Positions 1 to 8,948 of a stretch of DNA of 64,000 bases are shown one piece after another. The stretch is from Microlunatus sp. Gsoil 973. GTDB lineage: Bacteria; Actinomycetota; Actinomycetes; Propionibacteriales; Propionibacteriaceae. A program made the position numbers and the translations under genes. Location of the stretch: the NCBI RefSeq assembly GCF_009707365.1, contig NZ_CP046122.1:3224001-3288000 (forward strand). Reading direction: 5' to 3'. How positions within the stretch are numbered: position 1 is the first letter of the stretch; every line of letters starts with the position of its first letter. Below the pieces are notes generated by a model. That model saw only the letters and a program-made list of their open reading frames with translations. It had not been told where the DNA came from and searched no databases.

Positions 1-33
1 CGTCCCATAGCCCGTCGACTCCTTTGTGTCTGG

Positions 34-969
34 CTATTTCTGTGATACGCCGAGCGTCCCGAGCCCCATCATGAAGTACCGCTGGGCAAAGAAGAACAGC
101 ACCAACGGAGGCAGCATGTAGAGCAGATTGGACGCCATGTAGTAGTTGAACTGCGGAGTTGCTTCGTTGAGCCCGCCCATGAAGTTCGCCATGCCGAGCG
201 AGAGTGTGTACTTCGATTCGCTGTTCAGGTAGACCAGCGGGTTGAGGAAGTCATTCCACGATGCCTGGAACGCCATGATCGTCATCGTGATCCACAACGG
301 CTTGGTCAGCGGGATCATCAACCGGGTGAAGATCTTCCAGTGGCCCGCGCCGTCGATCATCGCCGACTCATCGATCGACCGAGGAATCGAGGTGAAGTAC
401 TGCCGCGCCAGGAAGATGAAGACCGGATTGCCGAAGAAGGACGGGAGGATCAGCGGGAACCAGGTGTCGATCAAGTGCATCGCGAAGAACATCCGCTGGA
501 TCGGGATGAGGGTGACGATACCCGGCACGAAAATCGAGAAGGTGAAGAGGTAGAACCAGAAGTTCCTACCGGGAAAGCGGATCCGGGCGATTGCGTAACC
601 TGCGAGCATGGAGCTTGCCACCGAGCCGAAGACCGACAGCGCGGTGACGGTGACCGTGTTGGCCAACAGCAGCGGGAACTGGATCTGCTCGGGGCCGCGG
701 ATGAAGTTGGACCATTGGAAGGTGCGTGGCAGCAGTTGTGGAGGTAGCTGCAGGATGTTGCTGTCCGGCTTCAACGCGATCGAGATCATCCACAGCAACG
801 GCACCAACATCGTGACCGCGAGCAGACTGCACAGCAGGTACCAGCTGACCCGGGACAGGGTCATCGGCACCCGGCGGCTCAACGGGATGCGGCGCTTGGT
901 CACCAGGTCGGGACTTGGATCGAGCCGTTGGCTCGGCGGGTACGTGGTCGTGGTTGCGGGCATCGTCAT
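34..969 (-). CDS. Carbohydrate ABC transporter permease, MalG type
   Basis: A 311-residue inner-membrane permease of a binding-protein-dependent sugar importer. After a basic N-terminus there are about six membrane segments, starting near residue 35. The EAA-loop region reads DESAMIDGAGHWKIFTRLMIPL, shortened from the usual EAA..DGA......I.LP pattern that docks the ATPase. I chose the ATG at 969 because it follows a GAGGAG ribosome site and overlaps the upstream permease stop as ATGA, which implies translational coupling. No binding protein or ATPase is present; the binding protein may lie beyond position 1, and many actinobacteria share one ATPase among sugar importers. The substrate cannot be read from the sequence. 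Confidence 0.9.
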   Translation of the reverse strand: MTMPATTTTYPPSQRLDPSPDLVTKRRIPLSRRVPMTLSRVSWYLLCSLLAVTMLVPLLWMISIALKPDSNILQLPPQLLPRTFQWSNFIRGPEQIQFPLLLANTVTVTALSVFGSVASSMLAGYAIARIRFPGRNFWFYLFTFSIFVPGIVTLIPIQRMFFAMHLIDTWFPLILPSFFGNPVFIFLARQYFTSIPRSIDESAMIDGAGHWKIFTRLMIPLTKPLWITMTIMAFQASWNDFLNPLVYLNSESKYTLSLGMANFMGGLNEATPQFNYYMASNLLYMLPPLVLFFFAQRYFMMGLGTLGVSQK

Positions 970-1883
970 TTGGTCTCCTCGAACACCCACATCGACGAGG
1001 TCTTCAGCGTGACACCGGTGATGATCATGATGATCACGAAGAGGATGAGCGCCTCCGCCGTTGCCAGCCCCAGGTTCGGATAGCTGCCGAAGGCATCGGA
1101 GTAGATCTTGTACATGAAGAGGGTGGTCGACGTCCCCGGTCCCCCGTTGGTCAGCACGGCGACCTGATTGAAGGCTTGGAACGCCAGCACGAGTCCCAGG
1201 ACAAGCTGGAGAAGCATGATGGGTGTGATCAACGGGAGAGTGATCGCGAAGAACATCCGGACCGTTCCCGCGCCGTCGGTGCGCGCCGCCTCGTACACCT
1301 CGACCGGGACGTTCTGCAAGCCGGCCAGAAAGATGATCATGGAACCGCCTACGCCCCACACTCCGATGATCACGATTGCGGGCATCGCCATGTGGGGACT
1401 CTGCAACCACTGGCTCGTCGGCAGACGGAGGTCGCTGAGCAGTTGGTTGGCCAGGCCGTACAGCGGGTCGTAGATGTACTTCCAGAGGGTGAGGACCGCG
1501 ATCGACGGCAGGACCACCGGAAGGTAGAAGATCGTCCGGTACAGCTTGACGCCGGGGACGACCCGGTTGAGCAGCACAGCGAGGGCCAGACCGAAAATGA
1601 TGCCTGACGGGACGCTGAGCAGCACGAAGTACGCGGTGGCCCGGAGCGACGGCCAGAAGGTCGGGTCGTCGAACAGCATGTACCGGAAGTTGTCCAGACC
1701 GGTCCAGCGGGCCGGGCTCAGACCGTCCCACTTGGTGAAGGCGTGGAATGCGGAGCTGATCAGCGGATAGACCATGAAGACCGTGACGCCGACGATGGTC
1801 GGCAGTATGAACAGGTACGCCGTCACCGTGTTGCGTCGCCGGTGGCTCAGGCCCCGGCCTGCCGGTCGCGCGAAAGCTTCCAT
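966..1883 (-). CDS. Carbohydrate ABC transporter permease, MalF/UgpA type
   Basis: A 305-residue permease partner of the gene that follows it. It has a short basic cytoplasmic N-terminus, then six predicted membrane segments and the signature loop VYEAARTDGAGTVRMFFAITLP at about two thirds of the protein. The ATG at 1883 is preferred because GGTGGAGG lies about 8 bases upstream; a GTG at 1898 would overlap that ribosome site. It is the first gene of the two-permease operon and diverges from the LacI-type gene at 2103, whose operators lie between them. Confidence 0.9.
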   Translation of the reverse strand: MEAFARPAGRGLSHRRRNTVTAYLFILPTIVGVTVFMVYPLISSAFHAFTKWDGLSPARWTGLDNFRYMLFDDPTFWPSLRATAYFVLLSVPSGIIFGLALAVLLNRVVPGVKLYRTIFYLPVVLPSIAVLTLWKYIYDPLYGLANQLLSDLRLPTSQWLQSPHMAMPAIVIIGVWGVGGSMIIFLAGLQNVPVEVYEAARTDGAGTVRMFFAITLPLITPIMLLQLVLGLVLAFQAFNQVAVLTNGGPGTSTTLFMYKIYSDAFGSYPNLGLATAEALILFVIIMIITGVTLKTSSMWVFEETK

Positions 1884-2023
1884 CCGTGGTACCTCCACCT
1901 CTGCGCCGCGCGCGCTGCGCCGAGGCCGTCAATGTCGCCGTTGTCATTGAGTGTTGGCGACCGCAGTCGCCGGACCTGCTGATGAAGCGTCGACCCCGAA
2001 CGGGTCCGACCGACCGCCATCAT

Positions 2024-2056
2024 GTCAACGTTGACGTCGAATTGTCAACGATGACA
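2024..2056. promoter_or_regulatory. Two tandem LacI-type operators
   Basis: GTCAACGTTGAC (2024-2035) is a perfect 12-bp palindrome with the central CG typical of LacI/PurR-family operators. TGTCAACGATGACA (2043-2056) is a near-palindromic second copy. Their centres are 20 bp apart, about two helical turns. They sit between the permease operon (start 1883, minus) and the LacI-type gene (start 2103, plus), so they probably control both. That the neighbouring regulator binds here is inference. Confidence 0.7.
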
Positions 2057-2102
2057 TTCCTGATCGCCGATTCCCGAATGGGGGCCCGGTCGGAGCCGTA
2101 CC

Positions 2103-3151
2103 ATGTGCCGCATGACAGGCAGCAAAGTCGCCCTCGAGGGCTCGCCGGCCGGTCTCTTGCGGCCTCGCCCGAGCCTGAAGGACGTCGCGATCGCGACCGG
2201 TCTCAGCATCAAGACGGTCTCTCGGGCGCTGCGCGGCGAACCCAACGTGGCCGAGGCCACGCGACAGCTGGTCCAGGCCGAGGCGGATCGCCTGGGGGTG
2301 CAGGTCAACGACGTCGCGGCGGGCCTTCGCCGGAAATCCCAGGCGATGACCTCGATCGGGGTGCTTCTCGGCGACTTTGCCAACCCGTTCTCCGCGCAGA
2401 TGCTCAAGGGCATCGATTCCGTGGCGGCCACACATCGGCATGTCGTTCTCACCGCCGATGCGCAGTACAGCCCGGAGACCGAACGCAACGCCATCCGGTC
2501 CTTCCTCGCCCATCGGGTCGCCGGCCTGATCATCGCACCCAGTGGCGAGGACCTGAGCTACCTGAACGCGCAGACCGCCTACGGCTTCGCGGTGGTGATC
2601 GTCGATTCGCCGCCGCCCACTGGTGACGACGGGTGGGATTCGGTCACGGCCACGAACTTCGAGAGCACCAAGGACGGAGTCGCGCGGCTCATCCGGCGGG
2701 GGCACCGCCGCATCGGCTATCTGGGTCATCCGCGGGGTGGCATCGGCGCCAACGAACGCTGGGCGGCTATCTCGCTGCGCTGCAGGAGGCCGGCATCGAA
2801 CCTGACCAGTCAGTGATCGAGCACGATCTGGTGACCGAGGACGACGCCACGCGGGCGACGGAGCAGATCCTCTCCCAGGGTGACGTCGACGCGCTGATGA
2901 TCGACAACAATCAGCTGTGTACCGGCGTGCTGCAGTCACCGACGTACGCCCGGCGTCGGCCCGAGACACTCAGCTTCGACAACTTCGCGCTGGCGCCGCA
3001 GTTCGGCATCACGGTGATCGACAGCAACCCGTACGAAATGGGCAGGACCGGTGCTCAGCTGTTGTTCGAGCGGCTTGCCGAGCGCAGCAGACCGCCGCAA
3101 CATGTCCGCGTTCCCGCCAGTCTGATGGTCAACGACGACCCGATCTATTGA
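2103..3151 (+). pseudogene. LacI-family sugar-responsive regulator, frame broken by one base
   Basis: The N-terminal HTH (LKDVAIATGLSIKTVSRALR) and the start of the periplasmic-binding-like sensor domain (GVLLGDFANPFSAQMLKGID) are clear. The first frame runs to 2816 but turns to nonsense after GIGANER near 2757. The expected continuation GGYLAALQEAGIEPDQ is in another frame and runs to the stop at 3151. One base is missing in the stretch 2757-2765. Repaired, the protein would be about 350 residues, normal for the family. Start is ATG 2103 or 2112. It faces the sugar permeases and is presumably their regulator. A single-base sequencing error would explain everything seen. Confidence 0.8.
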
Positions 3152-3394
3152 CGTTGCAGTAACCCAGGAGCCGGGGATGCGTAACGATCTCCTGGCTGCC
3201 GGTCGCAGACACGTGGCAGTCGACGGTCAGGTCTTCATCCAGCGACAACCGCCTCAGCGCTCCGCCCACACATTCGCGGCTCGGATGATCAGCAATGAGG
3301 GGCTGGCGATGATCTTGGCCGAGACCGGAAGGCCGTTGGACCGTTGGGCTGTCGAGGCAGCGGTTCGCGGCGCGTCTGTCGGGCCCTTGATCGG

Positions 3395-3829
3395 TCATGC
3401 TCCGTCGGTACGAACAGGCTGGTGGGACTCGTAGGCCCGCAGCCAATCCGCGTGGACCTGCGGCGGATGGGCCGGCTGCACGCAAAACTCATTGCCTTCC
3501 GGATCGGCCATCACGACCCAGGACCGGTTGTCACCTTGGCCGATATCGACCCGCCTGGCTCCCAAACCCTCCAGTCGGGCGATCTCCGCCGACTGGTCAT
3601 CGGGTCGAAGATCAAGATGCAGGCGATTCTTACCGGTCTTGCACCCAGGGACCTTGATCAACAGCAGATCGGGGACCACACAGTCTTCCCGGCTGCCGGC
3701 CGGCGGCTCGACAACCCACTCGGGATCCTCGGCGTGGCTGATCACCCAGCCCAACGCCTCTGCCCAGAACCTCGCCAGTCGCCCAGGAGCCTCGGAATCG
3801 ATGATCAATGCACCCATGCGCAGTCCCAT
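3395..3829 (-). CDS. VOC/glyoxalase-like protein
   Basis: A 144-residue single-domain member of the vicinal oxygen chelate superfamily. It starts GALIIDSEAPGRLARFWAEALGW, the usual first beta-alpha module, and ends with VVMADPEGNEFCVQPA, the last strand with the conserved acidic metal-ligand position. The middle HLDLRPDDQSAEIARLEGLGARRV matches the glyoxalase-like subgroup. The start is ATG 3829 or 3817. Substrate is unknown; such proteins are often fosfomycin or glyoxal enzymes or carry no known activity. It converges on the LacI-type gene across about 240 bp with no other feature. Confidence 0.8.
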   Translation of the reverse strand: MGLRMGALIIDSEAPGRLARFWAEALGWVISHAEDPEWVVEPPAGSREDCVVPDLLLIKVPGCKTGKNRLHLDLRPDDQSAEIARLEGLGARRVDIGQGDNRSWVVMADPEGNEFCVQPAHPPQVHADWLRAYESHQPVRTDGA

Positions 3830-4069
3830 GGTGACAACCTAGGCAGCAGTGACTGTGACCCTCGACCCCTTTTCGACTGCCCGCCCGATGAGGTTCCCCG
3901 CAACCCGCATCTCCCGACACCGCATACGTCAGTGACTCCGCAAGCAAGCCCGGCGCGGCCTGTCGCCCGTGCACAGTGATAGGAATCCCGACGGCGTTGA
4001 CTCGCACGACCTCAACCGAGTTCGAATCAGGCGACGACGTCGTGATTCCCCTCACGCGATCACGAGTGA

Positions 4070-4855
4070 TCACCGCGTGGCTTCGATGAGATGTCGAGTT
4101 GAGTGAGCGACGAACGATCCCTTGGTCCGGATGAGCCGGTCCAGCTCGTCGAGCTTGTCCACGTACTTGGTGACCGTGAAATCGGGCACCCACCACACGC
4201 ACTTTCGCAGGATCCACGCCACTGCGCCGACATCGAAGAATTCCATACGACAGCGGGCGATCCTGAGGTCGGTCACCCGCAGTCCGGCCCGTTCGGCGTC
4301 GGCAGCCTCGCGATAGGGGTCGCGGCCGCTCGGCTCGGCCGGGATGGGCCCCATGAAGAAGTCGGTAAGCTCGCGCGCCGATTCCGGCCCTACATGCTGT
4401 CCGAAATAGTGCCCGCCGGGCCGGAGAGCACGACGGGCCCAGGCCCATCGAGGCCGGACCGGGTGTCTTGAGGTGACCAAATCCAAGGAGCCATCCGGGA
4501 TCGGAAGTTCGTCATTACGACTCGTGTCGATCACGGTCACACCGCGCGGTCCCAACAAGCCGCGCGCCCGTCGAACGTTGGGCGGCCAGGACTCGGTCAC
4601 GTACATATCCGGCGGCAAGATCGGCGCCTCGTTGACCACCTCACCGCCGCCGGTGTCGATGTCGAGCGCAGACCGTACGGAGGAGAGCCGCGCCGCAAGC
4701 AACCGGGCGTATCCCCATGATGGCCGTTCCTCGGTCGCCCTTCCGTTCAGCCAGGCAAAACCCCAACCGTCGACGTCGGCCGATTCGGCCTCGCTGATCA
4801 AGTCATCAAAGGAACGCACAAGTGGCGACGTTGCCTGACTGACTCGCTGACGCAC
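4070..4855 (-). CDS. SAM-dependent methyltransferase-like protein
   Basis: A 261-residue protein with a class I methyltransferase layout. ALDIDTGGGE near residue 65 is the SAM-binding motif I, VTVIDTSRNDELPIPDGSLDLVTSRHPV follows as motifs II-IV, and ALRPGGHYFGQHVG is the post-III strand. The C-terminal part is variable and should hold the acceptor site. Motif I has D-T-G-G-G rather than the usual D-x-G-x-G-x-G, which still fits the fold. The acceptor is unknown. The 240 bp downstream to the VOC gene hold no recognisable gene. It lies 20 bp beyond the TetR gene on the same strand and may be cotranscribed with it. Confidence 0.75.
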   Translation of the reverse strand: MRQRVSQATSPLVRSFDDLISEAESADVDGWGFAWLNGRATEERPSWGYARLLAARLSSVRSALDIDTGGGEVVNEAPILPPDMYVTESWPPNVRRARGLLGPRGVTVIDTSRNDELPIPDGSLDLVTSRHPVRPRWAWARRALRPGGHYFGQHVGPESARELTDFFMGPIPAEPSGRDPYREAADAERAGLRVTDLRIARCRMEFFDVGAVAWILRKCVWWVPDFTVTKYVDKLDELDRLIRTKGSFVAHSTRHLIEATR

Positions 4856-4875
4856 AACGGGTTATCAGAGACGTG

Positions 4876-5415
4876 TCAGTGGGCGGCTGTCTCGATCACC
4901 GCGCGAATCAGCCGTGAGGACTGTTCAGCGATCTGCCGGGGCGGGCATGGCCGGTCGTGTTCGAGCCACCACACGATCGACTGCACGAACATCGCGGCGA
5001 TGACGCCGGGCACGAGCGAATCTCCGGTCTGCCCGGGCAGGTGTTCGCTGGACATCCTCGCCAGCGCCGCACGCATCCGGTCGGCGAACCAGGGGCTGCC
5101 CTTGCGTCCGAGCAGCGCGCCGTACATCCGGTGATAAGAATCGACGTGGCCGAGGAAGTCGGCCCAGCGCTGATCCGGGGACCGGGCGTCGGCCGGTTCG
5201 GTGGTAGTCATCGCAGCCAACGCCTCGTCGAAGATCTGTTCGACGAGTTGGTGCTTGTCGCGATAGTTCCGATAGAACGCTGCCCGGCTCACCATGGCTT
5301 TGGAGGTGAGTTCGCCGACGGTGATCTGCTCGAACCCGCGCTCCTCGATCAGCTCGACGAGCGCGTGACGCAGCAGAGTGCGGGTGCGGAGGACGCGCAC
5401 ATCCGGTTGAGACAT
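4876..5415 (-). CDS. TetR-family repressor
   Basis: A 179-residue regulator. The N-terminal HTH reads TRTLLRHALVELIEERGFEQITVGELTSKAMVSRAAFYRNYRDK, residues about 9-52, followed by a helical ligand domain rich in Trp, Tyr and His. ATG 5415 is preferred because AAGGGGACG lies just upstream; a longer reading frame to 5472 has no ribosome site. It diverges from the quinone-oxidoreductase gene at 5552, and two inverted repeats between them are likely operators, giving autoregulation plus control of the oxidoreductase. The effector is unknown. Confidence 0.88.
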   Translation of the reverse strand: MSQPDVRVLRTRTLLRHALVELIEERGFEQITVGELTSKAMVSRAAFYRNYRDKHQLVEQIFDEALAAMTTTEPADARSPDQRWADFLGHVDSYHRMYGALLGRKGSPWFADRMRAALARMSSEHLPGQTGDSLVPGVIAAMFVQSIVWWLEHDRPCPPRQIAEQSSRLIRAVIETAAH

Positions 5416-5425
5416 TTTCGTCCCC

Positions 5426-5517
5426 TTGTCTCGAGTGGGACAACGGCGGAGATCTGATGCTTGCGCAGCCATTCGGGCACTCCGATAGTGGACAACGGCT
5501 TCGAGACAAGTTGTCTC
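5426..5517. promoter_or_regulatory. Two TetR-type operators in a divergent promoter region
   Basis: GAGACAAGTTGTCTC at 5503-5517 is a perfect 7-1-7 inverted repeat. TTGTCTCGAGTGGGACAA at 5426-5443 carries the same TTGTC/GACAA ends as an imperfect palindrome. The first lies 35 bp before the oxidoreductase start and the second 11 bp before the TetR start. The position and shared half-site make the neighbouring TetR protein the likely binder (inference). Confidence 0.7.
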
Positions 5518-5551
5518 ATTACGAGCATGATGTCAACAAAATGGAGGTGCC

Positions 5552-6523
5552 ATGCGGGCTGTCACAGTGCGTCGGTTCGGTGGTCCGGAGGTGCTCGGTG
5601 TCGAAGACGTGCCCGAGCCGACGCCATCCACAGGTCAGCTGGTGGTGCGTGTGATGCTGGCAGGGGTCGCATTCGGGGACGTGATCGTACGGTCCGGTGG
5701 CTACCCGCGACCGCTTCCGTTGACCCCCGGTCTGGAGGTGGCCGGCGAGGTCGCTGCGGTCGGTCCGGGCACCGACCAATCGCTGCTGGGCAAGACGGTT
5801 GTCGCCACCACGGTCGGGCAGGCCGGCGGCTACGCCGAACAGGCACTGGTGATGGCCGATTACACGTTCCCCGTGCCGGACCGGCTGGAGCTTGCGACCG
5901 CACTCGCCGTGTTCCAGGCCGGAGCGGTCGCCCGTGGCCTGCTGTCGGCGATGCAGTTGCGCAGCGACGACGTCGTCTTGATCACCGCCGCTGCCGGCCG
6001 GATCGGGTCGCTGCTGGTGCAGTCGGCCAAGGCTGCCGGGGCCACGGTGATCGGCGCGGCGAGCCGGGACAAGCTGACCGCGGTCACCGAGTTCGGGGCC
6101 GATCATGTCGTCGACTATGGCGATGCCGGCTGGCCGGACGAGGTGCGCCGGCTGACCGGCGGCCGCGGTATCGACCTGGCCCTCGATGCCGTTGGCGGTC
6201 AGACGACCGAAGGTGCCGTGGCCGCAGCCAGCGACGGGGGCGGCCGCATCGGCATCTACGGCTACGCGTCCGGCAAGTGGCCAGTGTTGGAGGCCCGGAC
6301 CGTCGCGAGCCGCGGTCTCACGGTGTCCGGCGCGCTGGGCATGGTCATCCGCAAGTCCGATGCCCGGCAACGCGATGACGCGATCGAGGCACTTTCTGCG
6401 GCCGCCTGCGGGGAGCTGCGCCCCCGCATCCACGCAAGGTTCCCGCTGGCACGAGCCGCCGACGCGCACCGCGAACTGGAGGGACGCCGGTCTGTCGGGG
6501 CGATCGTGCTCTCCATCACCTGA
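5552..6523 (+). CDS. Zinc-independent quinone oxidoreductase, MDR superfamily
   Basis: A 323-residue medium-chain dehydrogenase/reductase of the NADPH:quinone oxidoreductase class. It begins MRAVTVRRFGGPEVLGVEDV, has the GroES-like fold with GVAFGDVIVRSGGYP, then the dinucleotide-binding segment VLITAAAGRIGSLLVQSAKAAGATVIGAA near residues 145-175. The Cys and Glu ligands of zinc alcohol dehydrogenases are absent, as expected for the quinone branch. GGAGG precedes the ATG. It is divergent from the TetR gene with operators between, so it is probably derepressed by an electrophile or quinone-like compound (inference). Confidence 0.9.
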   Translation: MRAVTVRRFGGPEVLGVEDVPEPTPSTGQLVVRVMLAGVAFGDVIVRSGGYPRPLPLTPGLEVAGEVAAVGPGTDQSLLGKTVVATTVGQAGGYAEQALVMADYTFPVPDRLELATALAVFQAGAVARGLLSAMQLRSDDVVLITAAAGRIGSLLVQSAKAAGATVIGAASRDKLTAVTEFGADHVVDYGDAGWPDEVRRLTGGRGIDLALDAVGGQTTEGAVAAASDGGGRIGIYGYASGKWPVLEARTVASRGLTVSGALGMVIRKSDARQRDDAIEALSAAACGELRPRIHARFPLARAADAHRELEGRRSVGAIVLSIT

Positions 6524-6630
6524 TCATGGCGACAACCCTGCCAACACGGACGCAAGCGGATCAGCCCGGCACCGGCACCTCGCTACACAAGTGACCTGAT
6601 GCAAATCGACACCGTACGGTTGGGCCTGGG

Positions 6631-7434
6631 TTGACGTCCGCGTCGTTCGGTTCGCGGCGGATCGTGTGCAAAGAACAGAGGAGGGAGTTGTCCGAGCAAC
6701 GCCGGGTTCTGATCCGCGGGGACGTCGTGCAACGTCCGCGCAAACCCTGGACCCCGACGGTCCAGTCGTTGCTGCGGCACCTCCGGCTGAACGGACTGCC
6801 GGTGCCCGAGCCGTTGGGCTATGACGAGAACCACGAATATGTCGGCCTGGTTGCCGGCGATGCCGGCGATCAGGCTTGGCATCACCAACTGCAGCGTGAC
6901 GGAGTCCGTTCGGCCGGCGTTCTGCTGCGTCGGATCCATGACGCCGGCGCGACCTGGCAACCACCCGATGATGCGATCTGGTCGGTGCGTTCGCGCGGAG
7001 ACGTGATCTGTCACGGTGATCCGCAACCGGCCAACTTCGCGTGGCGGAACGGGACGGCGGTCGGCCTGTTCGACTGGGACGCCGCTCGGCCGGGAAGTCG
7101 ACTGGACGATGTGGCGTACGCATTGCTGTGGCTGGTTCCGGTCGGCGTCGACGCGGCCGAGTTGAAACGGCGCGGCTTCACATCCATGCCGGATCGTCGG
7201 GACCGGGCCGAAGCCTTCCTTGACGGCTACGGGTGGCAGGACACGATCAACGTCGTCGAGGTGGCGCTGGCCAGACACCGGCAGGCGATCGAGGAAGTCG
7301 AGATGCTGGGGCGCGAAGGACACCAACCCCACGCTGATTGGGTCGCAGCCGGATGGCCGGACCGCTGGCGATCGGGACTGGACCGGATGCGGCTGCTGAG
7401 CAACGGTTTCGACCCCCTGATCCGCGTCTGCTGA
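6631..7434 (+). CDS. Aminoglycoside phosphotransferase-family kinase
   Basis: A small-molecule kinase of the APH fold, up to 267 residues. VICHGDPQPANFAW (H128, D130, N135) is the catalytic loop and GLFDWDAA (D148) the metal-binding DxD motif. The N-terminal lobe is short, giving a length at the low end for the family. The start is uncertain: TTG 6631, GTG 6664 or TTG 6688 are in frame; AGGAGG at 6679-6684 sits only 3 bases before the last. It lies about 100 bp after the oxidoreductase. The substrate is unknown, and many chromosomal APH-like proteins have nothing to do with antibiotics. Confidence 0.75.
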   Translation: MTSASFGSRRIVCKEQRRELSEQRRVLIRGDVVQRPRKPWTPTVQSLLRHLRLNGLPVPEPLGYDENHEYVGLVAGDAGDQAWHHQLQRDGVRSAGVLLRRIHDAGATWQPPDDAIWSVRSRGDVICHGDPQPANFAWRNGTAVGLFDWDAARPGSRLDDVAYALLWLVPVGVDAAELKRRGFTSMPDRRDRAEAFLDGYGWQDTINVVEVALARHRQAIEEVEMLGREGHQPHADWVAAGWPDRWRSGLDRMRLLSNGFDPLIRVC

Positions 7435-7841
7435 TCATCGTCACCGAGGAGTCCGTACCCCGATGCCAGGCCGCGGAGGGTCTGCTCAGCCGCAATTCAC
7501 CAATCAGCTAAGGGCCGGTACGCGTTGCCGGGTGATGGCGGTCGCTCCGGATTCCACCAGTTCGACCGCGCCGGCTTCATGAACGTACGGACAGCTGACG
7601 GCGATGAGCAGAGGCTTCCACTCCGTCTCACAGGACCTTCGTCCGGCACCCGGCGATCCGGTTCAAGCGCAGCGCCCACTGACCCACTCTGTTCGGGCGG
7701 GCCATGGATCCGCGACGTCGGCGTCGCCGGGCAGGCCCGGGGCCGGGCTGTGGCTCATGACCTTCGACCCTGTGGCGGGCGAAGCAGCGAAGGTGGACTG
7801 ATCACGGGCCAGATCCGAGCAAGTGGCCTGTCGACGGGGAG
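7435..7841. other. Intergenic region with a DosR-box-like palindrome
   Basis: No gene is recognisable in this 407-bp stretch. GGACCTTCGTCC at 7633-7644 is an inverted repeat (GGAC/GTCC around CTTC) that resembles DosR/DevR boxes. A weaker relative, GACCTTCGACCC, lies at 7759-7770, about 70 bp before the next gene. Both are candidates only. Confidence 0.4.
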
Positions 7842-8948
7842 ATGAACATGGTCGAGGACGGTGGCCCGCAGCTGCTGTCCGATCACGGCAGCGCAGGACC
7901 CCGCCGCGACCGTCACTGGCGCCAGTTGCGCAGCATCGGGTTCACGGCCCTCACGATCCTGGTGATCGAGTACCTCGCGGTACCGCAGATCGTCCACGCC
8001 ACTAGTGACCTCACGCTGTTCGCTGACGCCTCGCCACTGCTGTTGGTGCTTGCCTTCATCCTCGAAGCCTGCTCGCTGGCGGCGTACACGGCACTGAGCA
8101 GAGCCGTCCTGCTCACCAACAACCGCCCCGGCTACTTCGCCCAGCTCCGCATCGATCTGACCGGTTACGGCGTCAGCCACGTGATCCCGGGCGGCGGTGC
8201 GTCCGCAGCCGCATTGCGATTCCGTCTGATGACCCAACGAGGAGTGCCGGCCACGGACGCTGCATCGAGCGCTGTGGTCCAGACGGCCGTGACAGATCTG
8301 AGCCTGGTCGCGACCTTCGCAGCGGGAGTGATCTTGATCGGACCCGCAATTGCCGACCATCCGGCCTATGCCGTGGCCGGAGCGCTGGCTGTCATCGCGT
8401 TGCTCGCTGGGGCGATCATGGTCCGCCGGTACAGCAGACGCCCTACGAACAGACACCACCCGGTCCGTCGAACTCCGGGCCGTTTCGCGCCGCGCACGAT
8501 CCTCGGACCGCGGGTATCGCAATGGATCGCACGCGTCATCAGGGACGTCGCCGGCGTGTCGCGCATGACCGCCAGCGAAGCAGCGCAACTGGCCCGCGAC
8601 CCGCGTCGCCGCCTGACCGTCTTCGGCTGGGCGGGCGGCAACTGGTTGTTCGATGCCGCAAGTCTCTGGGTCTGTCTCCGCGCCTACCACGTAACGATTG
8701 ATCCGGGGGTGCTACTGACGGCCTACGGTGCGGCCAACCTGATCGCGCTACTGCCAGTGTCGCCGGGCGGACTCGGCATCGTCGAAGGCGTGCTGATCCC
8801 GGCTCTCGGAGCACTCGGTGACACAACGGCGGCACCGGTGGCCTTGGGCGTGCTCACGTGGCGACTGTTCCAGTTCTGGCTGCCGATCCCGATCTCCGGA
8901 CTGACCTACCTGAGCCTGAAGCTGCAGTCGGTCAAGCGGAGCGGATGA
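7842..8948 (+). CDS. Integral membrane protein of the lysylphosphatidylglycerol synthase TM / UPF0104 family
   Basis: A 368-residue polytopic protein with about eight hydrophobic segments. The family hallmarks are YGVSHVIPGGGASAAALRFRLM (residues about 107-130) and the late segment LIALLPVSPGGLGIVEGVLIPAL, the P-G-G-L-G-x-x-E signature of the flippase-like MprF/YbhN group. No cytoplasmic aminoacyl-transferase domain follows, so it is not a full MprF. A soluble basic linker near residues 195-235 separates two membrane halves. The last 17 bases overlap the convergent nitroreductase gene. Transport substrate unknown; a lipid-handling role is inferred from the family. Confidence 0.85.
   Translation: MNMVEDGGPQLLSDHGSAGPRRDRHWRQLRSIGFTALTILVIEYLAVPQIVHATSDLTLFADASPLLLVLAFILEACSLAAYTALSRAVLLTNNRPGYFAQLRIDLTGYGVSHVIPGGGASAAALRFRLMTQRGVPATDAASSAVVQTAVTDLSLVATFAAGVILIGPAIADHPAYAVAGALAVIALLAGAIMVRRYSRRPTNRHHPVRRTPGRFAPRTILGPRVSQWIARVIRDVAGVSRMTASEAAQLARDPRRRLTVFGWAGGNWLFDAASLWVCLRAYHVTIDPGVLLTAYGAANLIALLPVSPGGLGIVEGVLIPALGALGDTTAAPVALGVLTWRLFQFWLPIPISGLTYLSLKLQSVKRSG

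Noticed and set aside
970-1947. Long minus-strand frame extending the first permease upstream to 1947
   Set aside because: The extension is Arg/Pro-rich nonsense overlapping the second permease; ATG 969 has a ribosome site and an ATGA overlap.
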